A stretch of DNA of 64,000 nucleotides from Trichostrongylus colubriformis (GCA_963978905.1 OZ022258.1:32115282-32179281), one strand, 5' to 3'; counted from the stretch's first letter, positions 43,690-57,230 are shown. Numbers and translations: made by a program. Notes: generated by a model from the sequence alone, not told the origin.

Positions 43690-44000
43690 TTCAAGTTGAA
43701 GGCAGGGGTAGGAGAACTGAATACACTTTCTTCGGAAACAAACCTACTTCAAAGAGGTGATGTATGGCGAAACTCACACTGGAAAAGGGCGGCTTGGGGA
43801 TTCATCACGACCTCGCAGCACGAGGTGTCATCCTGCAGTCCTGCAGGCGGGCGAGTTGTCGGCGAACGTGGAATGTCGTTCGATGTTTGTTCGTCCTGCT
43901 GATTAAGCCTTCCGGCCCGTCTGCAGTCGATCCCGGCTAGCGACGCAGAGGGGCGTGAGGGAGAGGGGGTTTTAGATTCCTATTAACCGGGTTCACTCCG
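43690..44000. repeat. Dispersed repeat family B, copy 2
   Basis: Shares ATGTATGGCGAAACTCACAC, CGAGGTGTCATCCTGCAG, CGGGCGAGTTGTCGG and GCTAGCGACGCAGAGGGG with 22370-22740 and 60090-60350. Confidence 0.7.
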
Positions 44001-45539
44001 TTTTGCCTCTTTTTTTCTTTAATGTCAAAATGCTGAGCGCTCCTATTTTCATATTCTGTAGTCTGAAACATTAATCCCTTCCGGTGTCTTTAATGTCGTG
44101 ATCAGTGTTAAATGTCGTTTAACACATTGGAGCCCGTGCATGTTTTTCGATCGAAGGCCGCGTGGGACCGCCAAGCCTGTTATTAATGGGGCCGTGACTA
44201 CAGCCCATATATGGGTTACGGTTTCGTTATGGTCGGTTTTTTGGGTGTGTTCCTTTTTGGCAAGGAATGCGGAGGGAAAACAGACATAGATGGCTCACGA
44301 ATCTTGTACTCTATTTCGAACTCGCGCATTTTCTGCTTTTGTTTGCGCCGTCTTTAGGCTCAGACCTTGCTCCCATCCATCTGTCATATGTTAAGAGATG
44401 CTGAATCCAGATTTTAGATCGCTTGAGAAGCGCACACAACCTTTATCAGAGATTCAGCACTATGGACTGTTCTGGAGAACAGTTGGAGGACTAATCACCA
44501 GCTAATAATCAAATCGCAGGATGGAACCAAAGCATAATAGGATAATTCGCTGATGAATCGCTTCTTCCCGATGTTTCTGAGTACGGTACGAGGTTTGAAA
44601 TAGACAGCAATCGGTTGACCACCACTATTCACACGATGGAGTTTCACTGGAATTTATGGAACTGCCACTCATGTCTTTTAATTGCAGAGAGCCTGCGGAT
44701 TTCTGCAATGCCTTTGACATATGTTGTATTTGATGGATCTCATTGTCAAGGAGACAAATAGATATGGGATCTTGAAAGCCGCAAATAGAGAGCAACTTTT
44801 CGAGAGATGAGAAAAATCGAAAAGCGCGAATTTTAAGGCCTGTCTCTGAGCGGGACTCGTGAAATTACCGTATCTGCATGATCTTCAGAGTTGAAGACCA
44901 CGATTTGCTGGCTTTCACATTTTGGACGTCTAGTGGTTAGGTGAAGTTCTGAAGAACTACTGCATTAGGTACACGCAACCAACAACGAAGAGTTTGAGCA
45001 AGACAGGCTTGACAAAATCAAAAATTCCTGGGTTTCTTCAACGCGGTAATGAGTAAGGTTTTCCTCTCTGCAGACAAGAATGCATCATTGGACTGTTCAG
45101 AGGTGGAATTCCATTCAGGCAATACATGCTTCTGGAAATGCATAAGTCTAAGGTATAAAAATTTTCGAAATATGTAGACGAGGGCATACGCAGTCTAAGT
45201 GAAGTGTATGTAGGTAGAGATTAATCCAGGATTGGTTCTTTGCAAACTCAGTTGTCTTATCTGTAAATCTTATGGAAGGCTTTCTGGACCAGGAACGTGT
45301 TTTGTGTACGGATAACTTCCGCACTAGCATTGAATTGGCTACCATGCTTCTGAAAAGAAGAAAAGTTGATGGGTACCCTGAGAAGAAACAGTAGGAAAAC
45401 AGGAAGGGAATTACTGTAAAGGGGAATAGCTCGAAAAGGCGTTCCTCCCAGCAAGACGGCAACGGTATCCTAATTTTGAAATTGGAGAAAGAACAAGAAC
45501 TCCTGGAGTCAACCAAACAAGAAAGTCTCAGCACAAAGC
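44001..45539. other. No supported gene
   Basis: About 1.5 kb. The minus-strand frame 45148-45534 (128 codons) has no recognisable domain and no splice context. The plus-strand frame 44098-44289 is likewise unsupported. Confidence 0.45.
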
Positions 45540-48500
45540 AACGTTTTTGGTTCTTTCGTGGTCCTGTGTGCTCCTCGTGCGGCTGGTGAGCCTGTGCTCC
45601 GCATTATTCGATCACCGTTACTGCCTTATTTTGGTTCGTCTTCGTGTTCCGACTAGTTTTTGGACAATTCATTCAGTGAATCTAGTGTGCGACCATCCCT
45701 TGTGGCGGGAGTGAAAACTATCGGTGTTATGTTTCTGCGCCACTGAATCGGTAATTTCTCCTCCAAAGGCAGTATGACAAATCTTTCCTTTTTTTCTTTT
45801 TTTTCTTTTTTTCCGTCACCCACCAGCTGCGGTCACAAATTTTACTTTTTTCCGTTACCCACCACCTGCGGTCACTTTTCTTCTGTTTCCCCTGGCTGTA
45901 TGAACGACATAATAACCTCTCCTTCTCGCTATCATCCGTTATAGTAAAGCGCTCTCGTGTGGACCTCCCGACTTAGCCTCGTGGTTCAGCACTCGATTGG
46001 TTGTGTGGTATAGTGATCGACATGAACGTGCCCTCAAATATGAAGATCATTATCGATGTGCTTAAGGAGACGCGCCGAGAGCTCACCGAAGTCAGTAGAA
46101 GGACGGCGGAACTACTGGAGGACAACAAAAGACTCAGGAAAGAAAAATCGTGCTTAAAACTTCAAATTTAAATTCTATTATCCACTACTCTTAACCGCTA
46201 TCTTAATGTACCTTTGGGATATTTCTCTTCAGTTTCTTCTGACTCTCCTTTTGATCCAGGTATTGAGCGGTCTATTGTTATCCCCGGGGTGCCAGAGAGT
46301 GGTACTCGTAGTTCTTTCAAGGCTCTTGAGCATGCTGTCAATACAACCAACGCGTTAGTTGACATCTTAGGTGCTGAATGTTTCTCTAATTGTGTTTATC
46401 GAAAGGGAGAAACTGTTACACAAAGACCCAAATGGCTCAAGGTTGTATTACCGGTATCCGGTATCCAAAAAGTGTTGAAGCGTGCACCTTGTTTACGGTA
46501 CTCTCTTCACAAAGGCGTCTACATACGCACCTCTTTCACTGAGAAGGAAAGAAGGGCAAGCGGGAGCAACGTCTAGTTCATAGTCAATCACGTAAAGATA
46601 ATTGTGCGTTGAATATGACTGCAGGTGCTGATCCAAATTGTACCATGACATCTTCGGGGAGCCCCCAAGTGCACAAAGTCTATCTTAAGGAAACCTACTA
46701 CTAGTTATGCTGACAAACATTAGGTCAATAGTAATTATTACATGTTTCTGCTCACTGAAACTTGGCTAAATGAGAAGAATGCAAATGCCCCCTCCCCTCT
46801 AGTCTTCACTTAGTGCATGTCACTCCGCGGTTAGATGCGATCGGCTTCGCAAAATCGAGAGCAGTGTTATTCTTCTACTAAAGAACTTTTTCTCGTACAG
46901 AATCATCTTCTACGAGTCAGAAAAAGATGCACAAGATATTATCACCGATGTATTCTTCGTAGAAAAGGCATTACGATCATGTAGCTATCAGTAATTTTTC
47001 TACTGAGTAATTTTTCTACTGTCTAGGGGCCGTGTTTAGTCTTGGGCGATTTTGATATTCCAGGTGTTAATTGGAGAGGGGAGAAACTGGTTCCTTCCGT
47101 ATTCAGTTATTTTGTTGAATTATTCTTTTCTCACGTTTCAAACAATTGTTTTCTCCCCCAACCAGGGCTAGTTGATACCCAGACCTGCTCTTCTGTAATC
47201 TCAACGGACCTGTCAACGCAGTTGACACTTCAGTAGGAGGTAGTGATCACGCTATTATTAATCTCTCATTGATCCACATTTCAAAGCCTGCCCTGGTTAC
47301 AAGCCGGATTTCGAAGCCGGCATGTACCCTGGGATCATGGATTATCTCTGTACAATTGATTGGATGGGCTCATTTAACTGTGCCTCATCAGTCAACGATA
47401 CGTATGTAAGTTTCCCGGCAGTTCTTCACCGCAAAATTATTGAGTATGTCCCATTGATCAAGGTTGAACCTAGGCAGTCACATTGCCCCATTCACTTGCC
47501 AAGAACGAGTAAGTGACGTAACTTCTCGTGGAATAACGCCGTCTTCATTGGATCAGAGAATGAGTGGAGCAATTTCAGAGACTACAATGCCAGGCTGGTT
47601 AAGAAGGTACAAAGTACTCTAAGAGCTTGAAAAAGACGATCATTGACTCTAGAAGTCCCACTAAACTGCACATCTACATAAGATCTAGGATTCAAGGCCG
47701 AAAAGTAATTCCCGCATTGGCTAATAAAGACTCTAACGATGTGATAGCCCTCACCGAGCGGGACAAATTTGGAATTCTTGCAAGGCAATTGCAGTAAGCA
47801 CTTAGCGTTGATTCCGAGGTTCAGCCCAGCTGTCCTGTCATGGATCCTATAGCTTGGTTTTACAGAGATCATATCGTCAAACTACTTTCCCAATAGCCCG
47901 GCTCTATTTCAGTGATCCTGCTTTTATCCCGCTCAAATTCATCGAAAAAGTGTCTCTCCGATCGCCTTCCACTTGGGTACTTGTTCAACCTATCGTTTAT
48001 GAGGTCTGAAGTTCTAGTTCGATGGAGGACGTCCTTTGTGATACCGATTAATAAGAAATCTCCTTGTGACCCTGAAAATTATCGTCTCATTAGTATAACT
48101 TCCGTGTTCACTAGGACCTCTGAGAAGCTCATAAAAACGCATGTAGTTCGACCCTTAGAGAAACATCGTGTCACCCCTCGGTGTCAACATGCCTTCTGGA
48201 GAGGTAGATCGACAGAAACAACTTTGCTTTCCTCAGTAAATGACTGGACCGAAGCAATCGATGCGCTCAAGTCCACTGATGTGATATACTTCGATTTTGC
48301 CAAGACCTTTGATAAGGTACCCCATGTCAAGTTGCTCCACAAATTATTCATGGGTGGCATCCATCCAAGAAAAACAAAACAAACCCAACTAACACGCGGT
48401 TGTTGACCATGGCCTTAGGTACCTGATCTAAAGATCATGCCGAGCCATTTTATGTGTATTTGTCCGTGTTGTGCGACCTATCGATAAATGAAGTGCCTAA

Positions 48501-48790
48501 TGCTAAATACTCATTTACCGCAGCCGCATATCATATCTTGCACATTCCATCCACAGCTGCGCCATCTGTTTTTGTCATCGTGCTGATCACTACTGTCGTC
48601 TACGACTGGCCAGTGAATAGAGAGTACGTCCTAGAAGCCATTGAGAATGTGTCTCGGGCAGTCCTCTCATTTGAAATTGTGGCATAATTGACTCATTTGG
48701 TGGAGTGGTTGACCAACTACAGTTTGAAAATGAAAATTTTTTTAACTCCCAGAAACTGTTACACTCACTCTATCGTTAACTGGAAAGGAC
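45540..48790 (+). mobile_element. Degenerate CR1/Jockey-like non-LTR retrotransposon
   Basis: Plus-strand LINE remains in the expected order. A pyrimidine-rich leader (45540-46020) contains two CACCCACCA(G/C)CTGCGGTCAC blocks. ORF1 pieces follow: 46022-46171, a coiled-coil-like segment (VLKETRRELTEVSRR), and 46214-46576. Endonuclease pieces are GDFDIPGVNW at about 47042 and scattered blocks to 47300, then a linker segment 47322-47516. The reverse transcriptase N-terminal half is at 47912-48406 with ENYRLISITSVFTRTSEKLI and DVIYFDFAKTFDKVPH, the first catalytic aspartate. Beyond 48410 only weak RT-like traces remain to about 48790. Stops and frameshifts separate every block, so it is dead. The clade call (CR1 versus another Jockey-group clade) is an inference. 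Confidence 0.85.
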
Positions 48791-49431
48791 GATCTTCTTT
48801 CAAATCATTTTCCCAACTTTCAGACTCTCTGCCCACCACCCTTCATTCCGATGATGCTTGTTGATTGACATTCTCCCTTTATGTTTAAAATGAAGAGCTG
48901 TAAAACTTGATCAGACGACATGACAGTGGAACGGTCTCCCTGCGTGCCTACTAATTTCCATGCTGTTAGACGAATGCACCGAATGTATGCATCTGAACCC
49001 TCAATGCAGCTGAACACCTTCTACAGTGCCCAATCATATGTCGCTATCTCCGCCCTTGACGATAGCCGCTAATCAATTGGAGTGCCCCGAACACACGAAC
49101 TTGTTCTCCCACTTCATTGTTGCTCGCCCAATCGCAATCTCTTCCGTTCGCTCTCCCTGTCGTCTCAAACCGCATTTGACTCTATGACGATTCGCTTTGC
49201 TGTCGCTGAGACCGACTGCTTCACACTCGCTCTCCTAAACAGTCACGTTTTCACGTAACACTGCTGTAGCCCTTCGTTTCATTCTTCATACTTCTCCCTA
49301 ATTATCTCTTCTGATTACGAAGTCATTCTAACCTACGTGTGAAAGATGTTTCGTTTACCATAGAAGGACAACCTTCATAGAAGGATGACTCAACGTGTGT
49401 TATACATAAGTCGGACAATGTCTTCGTTCAG

Positions 49432-52400
49432 ATGCGGAACTTTACGGGTATTTTTCTTGCTTTTCTCTTCATTGTCACCTACGCCAACTACGCAGATCGT
49501 GAGTCTCACACCTAATTTACTCGATCTTAACTAACTTTCTTATAATTAATTATCACTGCCTACTAAATAAACTGATTTCTCTGCTCTGGCGTATTGTGAA
49601 CGGTTGCAGTCATTGTGCGAGCGTAGCACGATCACATACAGTATTACTTCAGAAGTGATACGTGGCACTAGAGGAATAGAGCGCGAGTTAAATTTTACAA
49701 AAATTGCAAATTGCCGTGGAAGCTGCGTCCTATGTCGATAAAATTCTTATATGCAAGTCAGAAGAGATATTAGATGTGTAAGGGGCAATCTTATTCAGAA
49801 AGCTAAACGGAGGATAGGTATAGCTACAGAGTTTTGAAAGCTGCACTTCACACTTGTTAGAAGGCCACACGTAAGTAGGCAAAGGAAGTTGGAATCAATG
49901 CAACGGGCCGGAATGTTACAACCAGAGTGAAGGTCGCTCCATCTTTAGCAGTTTAATCGAATGAGTTGGCGGCGATCGAACATGAATTGAGTTTTTAAAT
50001 CAATTTCAGGATATGACCGATCAAAAATGCCGTGGGATCTGCGACCCGTTCAGAACTACATCGGATTATGGTCGCTGACATCGACTACCGGAAGATCCAG
50101 GTACAATCACTTTTCAGCAGCTCGCCCCTGTATCCTTGCCATTTCATCTGCCAAATTCGATCTTCCACCGTGAAGGAAATAGGTTTCAGAGACCTACCCC
50201 CACCCGATCAAATAGACTTCGCTATTAACCCTGTCCCGAAGTTCGGAGCTCGAGCTATCAATATCACGTGAGTTCACTTTGCTCACTTCTAAAAGATGAC
50301 GGAAAAATGGACCATTTAGAAAATCAGAAAATCCTCTGTCAGTTTCATGCTTTGTGAGTTCTGGAATCTGACTAAAGCTTCTAACGCTCGCGTTGCGCAA
50401 GCATGTGACACTCAATAGTTCCGACGAAAACTTCAGAACCATATCGATTCTGCTTGCCTGTTAATGTGTTGAAATGTGTAGGACGCGCCATTTAACTAAT
50501 TTCTTAATGTTAGAAATATATTCCAGTACAACCTTCGTCAGTTTTCACGTCGACTAGTTAGGAATTAAAGGGTGCTGAAAAAGACTAAACTGAAGGAAAA
50601 AGATAAGTCTTAACAAATTAAGTCTTTAACAACCCAGTACGATAAGGTTTTCTCACTCTCAAGATCGTACGAGATTCTCGTCCAGAAGAAGGCACTTGGG
50701 CTAGATTTTTGGAAAATAGCGTCTTGTCAATTTTTGCAATATGATTTATTCTAACCTTCGCATCTGGCATGTTACCCACAGAAATACACAGTTTTAATTG
50801 TATTTTGTCATGACACTCTATGATTAACGGACTTTTGGTCAGATAAGAGTAAAAGCCATCAAAAGAACGATAGAGAGAACCAGCTCGAAACAGAATCGCT
50901 CCGCTCATCGCATTGCTGTGGTCCTTTCTGGCACCACAAACACTCAAAACCTTTTTCATAACTTGAATTTTGTAAATCCTTATGCCGAAGCCCCTAATAA
51001 CGTTACGGCCTGACCATCAAGTCTTTGAATTATAGTTGATCTGCTAAATACGAAAGCAGTGAAGAAAAAGGGAATAAAATGGCCCCAACCCTCCCATGTG
51101 GGCTCCATACCCCACTTTGCCAGTTCTGCCATGGAGGATATAGAGTGTAGTCACACTGATCTGTGATATGTGTGGGTCATACTGTACGAATGATCACGCA
51201 CTATCCCAATCGCCCTATAGTTGGCCTGCTCCTATTATTCCGATCAATCCGCGATGTTCCCTGCTAGATGCGCGGCTCGAATTCGAGGGGTTCTGTGTGG
51301 CACCGCTGTTAGAGAATCACAGCGCGCCCTTCACTACCAGTCACGTTGAGCATAGTCTCCATGAAATTTCTAGTTCTCATTCCGAGACTAATGATCACAC
51401 TCAATGCGGTCAAACACCGTATGGGTAGTAAAAAAGACTTCTATTTGTAAGGTGATAACAATCGCTGCGCACCTAGCACACGGACAGAACACTATGGAGA
51501 GCCCAAAGTATTGCGGAGTTATAGACAATTTCGTGGGAACTTAGCGCGATCTTTCTTCCTGGCAGCAGGTTTGCAGGCATCGACGACTGGGACGGTATAG
51601 ATGATGCCGATAAGAATCATACATAACTATGCTATTATACTTTGCTGAAGAATAGCGAAGACATTCATTTTGTGAGCGTAGAGGGGTACAAGCGTGCGTT
51701 CGTACGTTTAGTGTGCCTCTGGGCGGCGTTCCAGCTGTACCTTGAGACGTTCATTGTCACCTCCTACTCCCAAGGCTTTTTCACTTACTGTGGTGCGGAA
51801 ACGCAAAAAAAGAACATGCAATGCAAAATGGTTTTTCAACGATCTGGCATGCTTTCATCTTATTTGCTTTGACAAATAATTAGGATTCCTTCAGCTGTAG
51901 TAATCCATTGACTTGAATTTCTTCTGTACAATTTACATCGCATACGTCACTCACTTTCAAAAAGTTTGTAAGCACTTTCTTTTCATTTTCCTATTGTCTT
52001 TTCTATAATTTTTAGCTCAGTTCTTGTAATTGCTTGTTTTCTATTCGACGTTTTATAAACTAACATAAGTAGAAGAATCATGATGAGATCGGTAGCGCTT
52101 TTTCTGCTCGTACTTCTACGGCACTGCGCTCATTGCGTGAGAGGAACCTTCCTGTAGCTTTTTCGAATAGATTTCTGAGCTATTAGTTGATGTGTTCAAA
52201 GATTAACTCCCTATGGAAGCCTTCCGTAGAAGTTCGTTGTAATTTGATGTCAGAAATGCACGAGCTTTGCTACGGTTTCAATATCCAAGCTTCAGGCACA
52301 CGTACTTCCAAAATGGCCAGGTAGTTCGACATGATTATGGCTACATGCCCGTGAAGAATGCCACAAGGAGAGACCCTCGAGTACACGTGGCCTATCTGAC

Positions 52401-54332
52401 CACATCTAGTGAAGGTAAACAGGATTTCTCTTGCATCTACATGTCCCAGCAACAGACGTGTGCCCCTCGTTTTCTTCACCGTCACCCAAAGCGATCGCAG
52501 ACCCGGCCCGTTGCTGGACGATGTCATCCCTTATACGGAAAGCATTCTCTGCAGGGGCTCCAGTTTTGTGGAGTTCCGCTTAATGACATTCCATTTTCTA
52601 GGCTCTTGGAAATCGGCACATGGGGCTTCGAGCTCCACTTTTCTCTATCAGTTGATCCCTAACTTTTCAACGGGCTCTGTCATCACAGCAGCAACCGACT
52701 TCATATCTTAAAGGCAGCATTACGGGAAATTCGGACGAAAAGTAAAAGAAGTAGTGAATCTGAAAGTCGAGATGCCTAGAAACACGACAGTGGAAAAAAT
52801 CGGATGGAAATGGCTAAGAACCCAAGAAATAGGACCCCTTTTCTCGTTGATCCTTAACGCGGACGACCTTTCCATCAAGAGGCGGGTACTTCGAACTAAA
52901 TTTCCGTTCGCATGCTGCCAAGTAAACGCAAGGGAATGTTTGGAAATACGAACATCTATTCTTTGGAGTGAGCTTCAGGCTGAAACTGAGAAAGCGCGCT
53001 GCAATACCTTCGATCTCCCCGCATATCCTTGGCCGCTTCCATCGTAACCAACCAGGTATCACGTCGCTTGGGGGCGGGTCGATCATCCGAAAGCGTCAAC
53101 TCTTATCCGTTGCGCCCTTCCTACAGCTCTGAGGCGCACTTTTTCACCGGGATTTCGCCACAGATAGCCTTCTTAGTCTCATAGTTTCCATGTAAGTGAC
53201 TTCTTTGAGAGATTACTCAATAGGCATATAACCCCTAATGCTGTCTTTAAGCTGGACAGAGGATGTGTGTATTATTGCTCTATACCCTCATGCCCCACTC
53301 TTCTTAGCAGCGAGTCGCATGGTCATTTCAACATTCTCAGTTCTGTCAAGTGCAAATGCCTTCAAAGGTTGTAGTTGAAGATAAACATTCGCTCCCTTTG
53401 GTTGTTCAAGGTCTACCATTGTACATTCCCGTGACGCCGTGGGAAACGTTGGACCGGAAAGACTCGTCTGTACTCTCCCTATTCCATCAGAGATGTGGGC
53501 AGAAGGGGTTCTGCAGGTACTGAAACTGGTGGGTGTAAGCTAACAGTGAATCCACATTAGGCTCTAGATTTGCAAAATGTGAAGTACATGGAAATTGTGC
53601 AGAATAATGTAAAAACGTACTTAATTTGAGCCCTGTACGGTATCAAAATACCGTCTCTGATGGGAAAGGGAAGTGAACTGTATCCGTAAGGTTCAACAAT
53701 TCTTCACCACTCATCGCACCCTTAAATTCCATTTACTTAGAAGAGTTCTGTTCTTTTCGGTTCACCAGGTCATTGAAACTGGTGGATTTCTGGACTTCGA
53801 TATGTCCAGCTTTTTATGGTAATTCAATGCTGGTTTAATAGCCGGTGGGGTGTGAATACGTTTAGTCGCAGTGAACAAATTATTGCATGAGTGGAATGTT
53901 CAGCCGAACATAGGAGGAGCAGTGAAACCATAGCGAATGAAAATTAGTGCTCCGGGACACCGCTTCCCCGCTCCATCAGATCCAAACGAGAACGAAGGCG
54001 GCTTAGTTCTTTGACGATCCTTGTCTAAAAATTGGTTTAGGCTGGTCGATGATGGAACAGGGACAGGTGAAGGGACCACAGATGACATTTCATCTAAAAC
54101 AGTTCCTAAGGAGAAGTTTTGATGTTGGAACACGAAATGACTTGGAAATTCGAGAGGTGAGTTCTTCTAAAAGATTGTTACTTTTTCACCGGTAACACCA
54201 TCAATTTTCGCCATTCAGTTCGAACGACAGTTTGAGTTGCCCTCGTATAATCAAATGGTTATGAGAGTTCGTGCAGAGACGAATATGGACACTGAAGGGT
54301 ACACCGCCTTCTACAAAAGGCTACTGGGATGA
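49432..54332 (+). CDS. Secreted nitrobindin/THAP4-like (DUF1794) protein, 6 exons
   Basis: Exons 49432-49498, 50010-50100, 50190-50267, 52254-52414, 54041-54156 and 54219-54332 total 627 nt (208 aa) with phases agreeing at all five introns. The first exon encodes a signal peptide (MRNFTGIFLAFLFIVTYANY). The mature part has LRPVQNYIGLWSLTST, fitting the L-x-P-x-x-x-x-x-G-x-W start of nitrobindin-type beta barrels. Then come HDYGYMPVKNATRRDPRV, GWSMMEQGQVKGPQ, where family members have an E-E-G-x-V-x-G strand, FLRRSFDVGTRND, and the end EGYTAFYKRL. Vertebrate and plant relatives bind haem through a histidine near the C-terminus; I do not see one here, so haem binding is doubtful. TTCGTTCAG directly precedes the ATG, a likely spliced-leader acceptor. 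Intron 4 contains dispersed repeat A. The gene structure is strong; the family name is moderate. Confidence 0.75.
52712..53195 (-). repeat. Dispersed repeat family A, copy 3
   Basis: Sits in intron 4 of the secreted-protein gene. It matches 32670-33185 and 55228-55710 through GCAGCATTACGGGAAATTCG, GTCGAGATGCCTAGAAACAC, GCGGACGACCTTTCCATC, GGAATGTTTGGAAATACG and GCCTTCTTAGTCTCATAG. The open frames at 52754-53047 plus and 52814-53086 minus belong to the repeat. Confidence 0.85.
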
Positions 54333-55227
54333 ATATCGGTTTCGGATATTGACACTTCTTCGGCATTCCCGCACAGAAAAGATAAAAATGTCTCTATTAT
54401 TTATGCTGTAGTGATTTGACAAGGTTTGAACCTTCACACAGCAAGAAAGCGACTGAAGAGATATTGCAAAACATTTTCACGTCAGACTTTCGCCTTGACG
54501 GTGAAACAACAAACAGCAGCAATCACGCGAAACAATGACTGGGAGAACGAAACCCAACGAACTGCAAGCGTTACTGTAGGTTTTACCGTAGGCCCGAATT
54601 GTCACCCGCGGTGTCTTTGAAGGCACATTACGCAGTCATCAGAAAAGGCACTTGCCTTCTTGGGACAGCCCAACTCCAGAAGAGTTGTTCAGGTCGCCTT
54701 TCGATGCTAATGCCTTGAGTGGCCCTATGTCGAGCTTAAGCCACCCTGAAGACAAGTTTTTTCTCCCTCCACTCTCTAATCACTCGTTCATTTCACCCAT
54801 ATCCGTGTTACTGGCCTTGACTACGGCTGCCCTGGCAAGTCTTTTGCAAAGCTCGCAGGTGGCTGAGCACAGGTACCTTCCAAAGGACTTCTAGGTTTCT
54901 GCCAGCGTTTGGATTCCTTCTTTTTCCGTTTCATCCCTCTCTAAACTTCCTCATTCCAGAGCTATGCCACTTTATCACCCCAGAAGCCACATCGAGCTCC
55001 ACCAAGTGTTTTCTTAGCCCCTTTGCGCTCCTATACCGGGTCTACTCTAGGGTTGGCAAACCAGCCTCCATTTCCTCTCCCTCAGGTCATCGCTCTACAA
55101 TCTGTGTAGCTTTCACCATCGAATCCCACCCTCAGTTCATTCCTTTGTTTGCTTCGGAAGATCTCTGACAATGTGGGTTCGAGCGGCCTGCGCGAAGTGG
55201 CCGATTTCTTGACAGGCAGAACCTTAA
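54333..55227. other. No recognisable feature
   Basis: About 0.9 kb downstream of the secreted-protein gene; short frames only (54426-54620, 54652-54894). The first part is probably its 3' UTR. Confidence 0.4.
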
Positions 55228-55710
55228 AGGTAGCATTAGGGGGAAATTGGGATGAAACGTAAAAGAAGTGGTGAATCTGAGAGTCGAGATGCCTAGTAAC
55301 AGGACAGTGGGAAGGAAAACGGATGGAAATGGCCAAGAACCCGAGAAATAGGACCCCCTCCTCTCGCTGATCTTCAACGCGGACGACCTGTCCGTCAAGA
55401 GGCGGATACTCCGACAGGAATTTCCATTGACATGCTGCCACGTAAACACTAGGGGATGTTTGGAAATACGTCAGCATCTTCTCTTGGAGTGAGCTTTAGG
55501 CTAAAACTGCGAACCGCTGCAATACCTTCGATCTCACCGCATATTCTTAGCCGCTCTCATCGTAGCCAACCAAGTATCACGCCGCTTGAAGACGGGTTCG
55601 ACCATCCAAAGGCGTCAGCTCTTATCCGTTGCGCCGTTTCTACAGCTCGGAGGCGCACCTCACCGGGACTTCGGCACAGATAGCCTTCTTAGGCTCATAG
55701 TTTCCATGTA
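55228..55710 (-). repeat. Dispersed repeat family A, copy 4
   Basis: Shares GTAGCATTAGGGGGAAATTG, GTCGAGATGCCTAGTAACAG, GACGCGGACGACCTGTCCGT, GGGATGTTTGGAAATACG and AGCCTTCTTAGGCTCATAG with the other copies. The minus-strand frames 55082-55477 and 55132-55449 are repeat-derived. Confidence 0.85.
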
Positions 55711-55829
55711 AGTAACTTGTTTCAGGGATTTCTCAATTACCCCATTTACATTAGGAAGGAGTTCTTTCACCAGTTTTGTTCTGCATTTACACTTACCATC
55801 TTCCGTTTGTAGTTAAGGATACAGGTGTA

Positions 55830-56690
55830 AGCTGTAAGCTTTGCTGACGATTTAAAAATTTATAAGGCACTGGCTAATGAGCGTGATGCATCTAATATAC
55901 AAGAAGCCATTAATGCTGTAGTTGGGTGGTCTCAAATTCAGGAATTACCCTCAGCTTCTGAGAAAACCTCGGTCTTATGCAGAGGTCAGACTCAGCCTGT
56001 CTACACCTATCACGCAGATGAGTGGGAGCTCAGAAAGGTTAATGATTTTAGAGATTTAGGTATTGTCATTGATAGTAGATTATCATTTGAACCTCACGTT
56101 AAGTTCATCGCCAACAGAGCCGAAGTACGCTTCTTCCACCTCTTGAGAAGCTTGTATAGAAGTACGCTTCTTCCACCTCTTGAGAAGCTTGTATACTGAT
56201 GACTCGAACATTCTTATAAAGGCGTACAAAATGTGTATCCGTCCCTTACTGGAGTATGGGACTGTTGTGTTTTCCCCTCATGTGAAAAAGTTGATTTTAA
56301 GAAATAGATGCTGTTCAGAATAATTTTACCAGAAAATTATGGATTCGTGCGTGAGGCTTCTTCTACATATCTATACCGAAAGGGGTCATTACTCGCACTC
56401 GAATCTCTTGAATGTAGAAGGAAAAATTTGATTCAATCATGTAATATAAAATCATCACGGGGAGGGTATCAGTTGATATCAAAAACTTCCTCGTTCTGCT
56501 TCCGTCTATTACGCGAGGAGATAAGTATTTATAAACTAATATGCCTCAGATCTAGGACCCGTTCAAGATCCAGATCGTTCTGTGTGCGTGCTTCTGCTGA
56601 GTTCAACAATCTTTGTAAAAAGTTCTCAATGCCTTCTAACATCTATCAGCTGAAATCCTCATTAAACAAGTTCTACGCTTAGAACCCTTG
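55830..56690 (+). pseudogene. Non-LTR reverse transcriptase fragment (C-terminal half)
   Basis: A plus-strand RT remnant that begins at the catalytic box FADDLKIYKAL (from 55840) and continues with WSQIQELPSASEKTSVLC and VNDFRDLGIVIDSRLSF, the thumb-region pattern of CR1/Jockey RTs. A 37-bp tandem duplication (56122-56195) breaks the frame. The next piece reads AYKMCIRPLLEYGTVVFSP, also family-typical, then further frameshifts follow, with the tail at 56308-56682. It could be the 3' part of the same family as 45540-48790, but the secreted-protein gene lies between them, so it is a separate insertion. Confidence 0.85.
56122..56195 (+). repeat. 37-bp tandem duplication in the RT fragment
   Basis: Two copies of a unit beginning GAAGTACGCTTCTTCCACCT, the second starting at 56159. 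The length is not a multiple of three, so it shifts the frame. Confidence 0.88.
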
Positions 56691-57228
56691 CTCCGCGCTG
56701 CCCTATATTTTGGAATTTGGTGGTTGGTTATTTGAAGTATCTAGCTGTTACTGTTTCATCAGTTTTTTGTTTCTATTATGCTAACTTGTGTTAATTGCGT
56801 TATCTTGGTTGAATAACCATCCCATTCATGAACGCCATGTACATGTAATGATAATAATTACCACTAATGTTGTCTTTGGAGTGTTTTTCAAATATGGATT
56901 TATTTTGTGAACGTGCGAAGCCGGTCAGAACGTTTTAAAACCTAATATATTCCTACACCTCTGAGACTGTGCTTATGCACATGTGTTCTTACACCCGAGT
57001 ACTAAGAAACCTCTAGTCGACTAACGTGCCCGAAGCGAAAACACAATCGCTCAACACTGGGGCAATTTATCAGTGCTTGATTGCATACTATAGACGATCT
57101 CTGATACACTACTACGCAGCATAAGTTATCGTGCGTAGGGCTTCCAAGATGATTGTGGTTCTCGGTTTTAGCCATCCACGTGCCCTGGCGACATCCACAA
57201 TGAAGAATTTGTGATGCAACTTGCATAC
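56691..57228. other. No recognisable feature
   Basis: Spacer between the RT fragment and the mariner element; short frames only. The first ~150 bp may be the retrotransposon's 3' UTR. Confidence 0.4.
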
Positions 57229-57230
57229 TA

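Noticed and set aside
47582..47872. 96-codon minus-strand frame
   Set aside because: Antisense shadow of the degenerate LINE between its endonuclease and reverse transcriptase parts.
52409..52711. Continuation of the secreted-protein gene through a 35-bp intron after 52414
   Set aside because: The resulting frame meets a stop and loses family similarity. The exon at 54041-54156 joins in phase and restores the family pattern.
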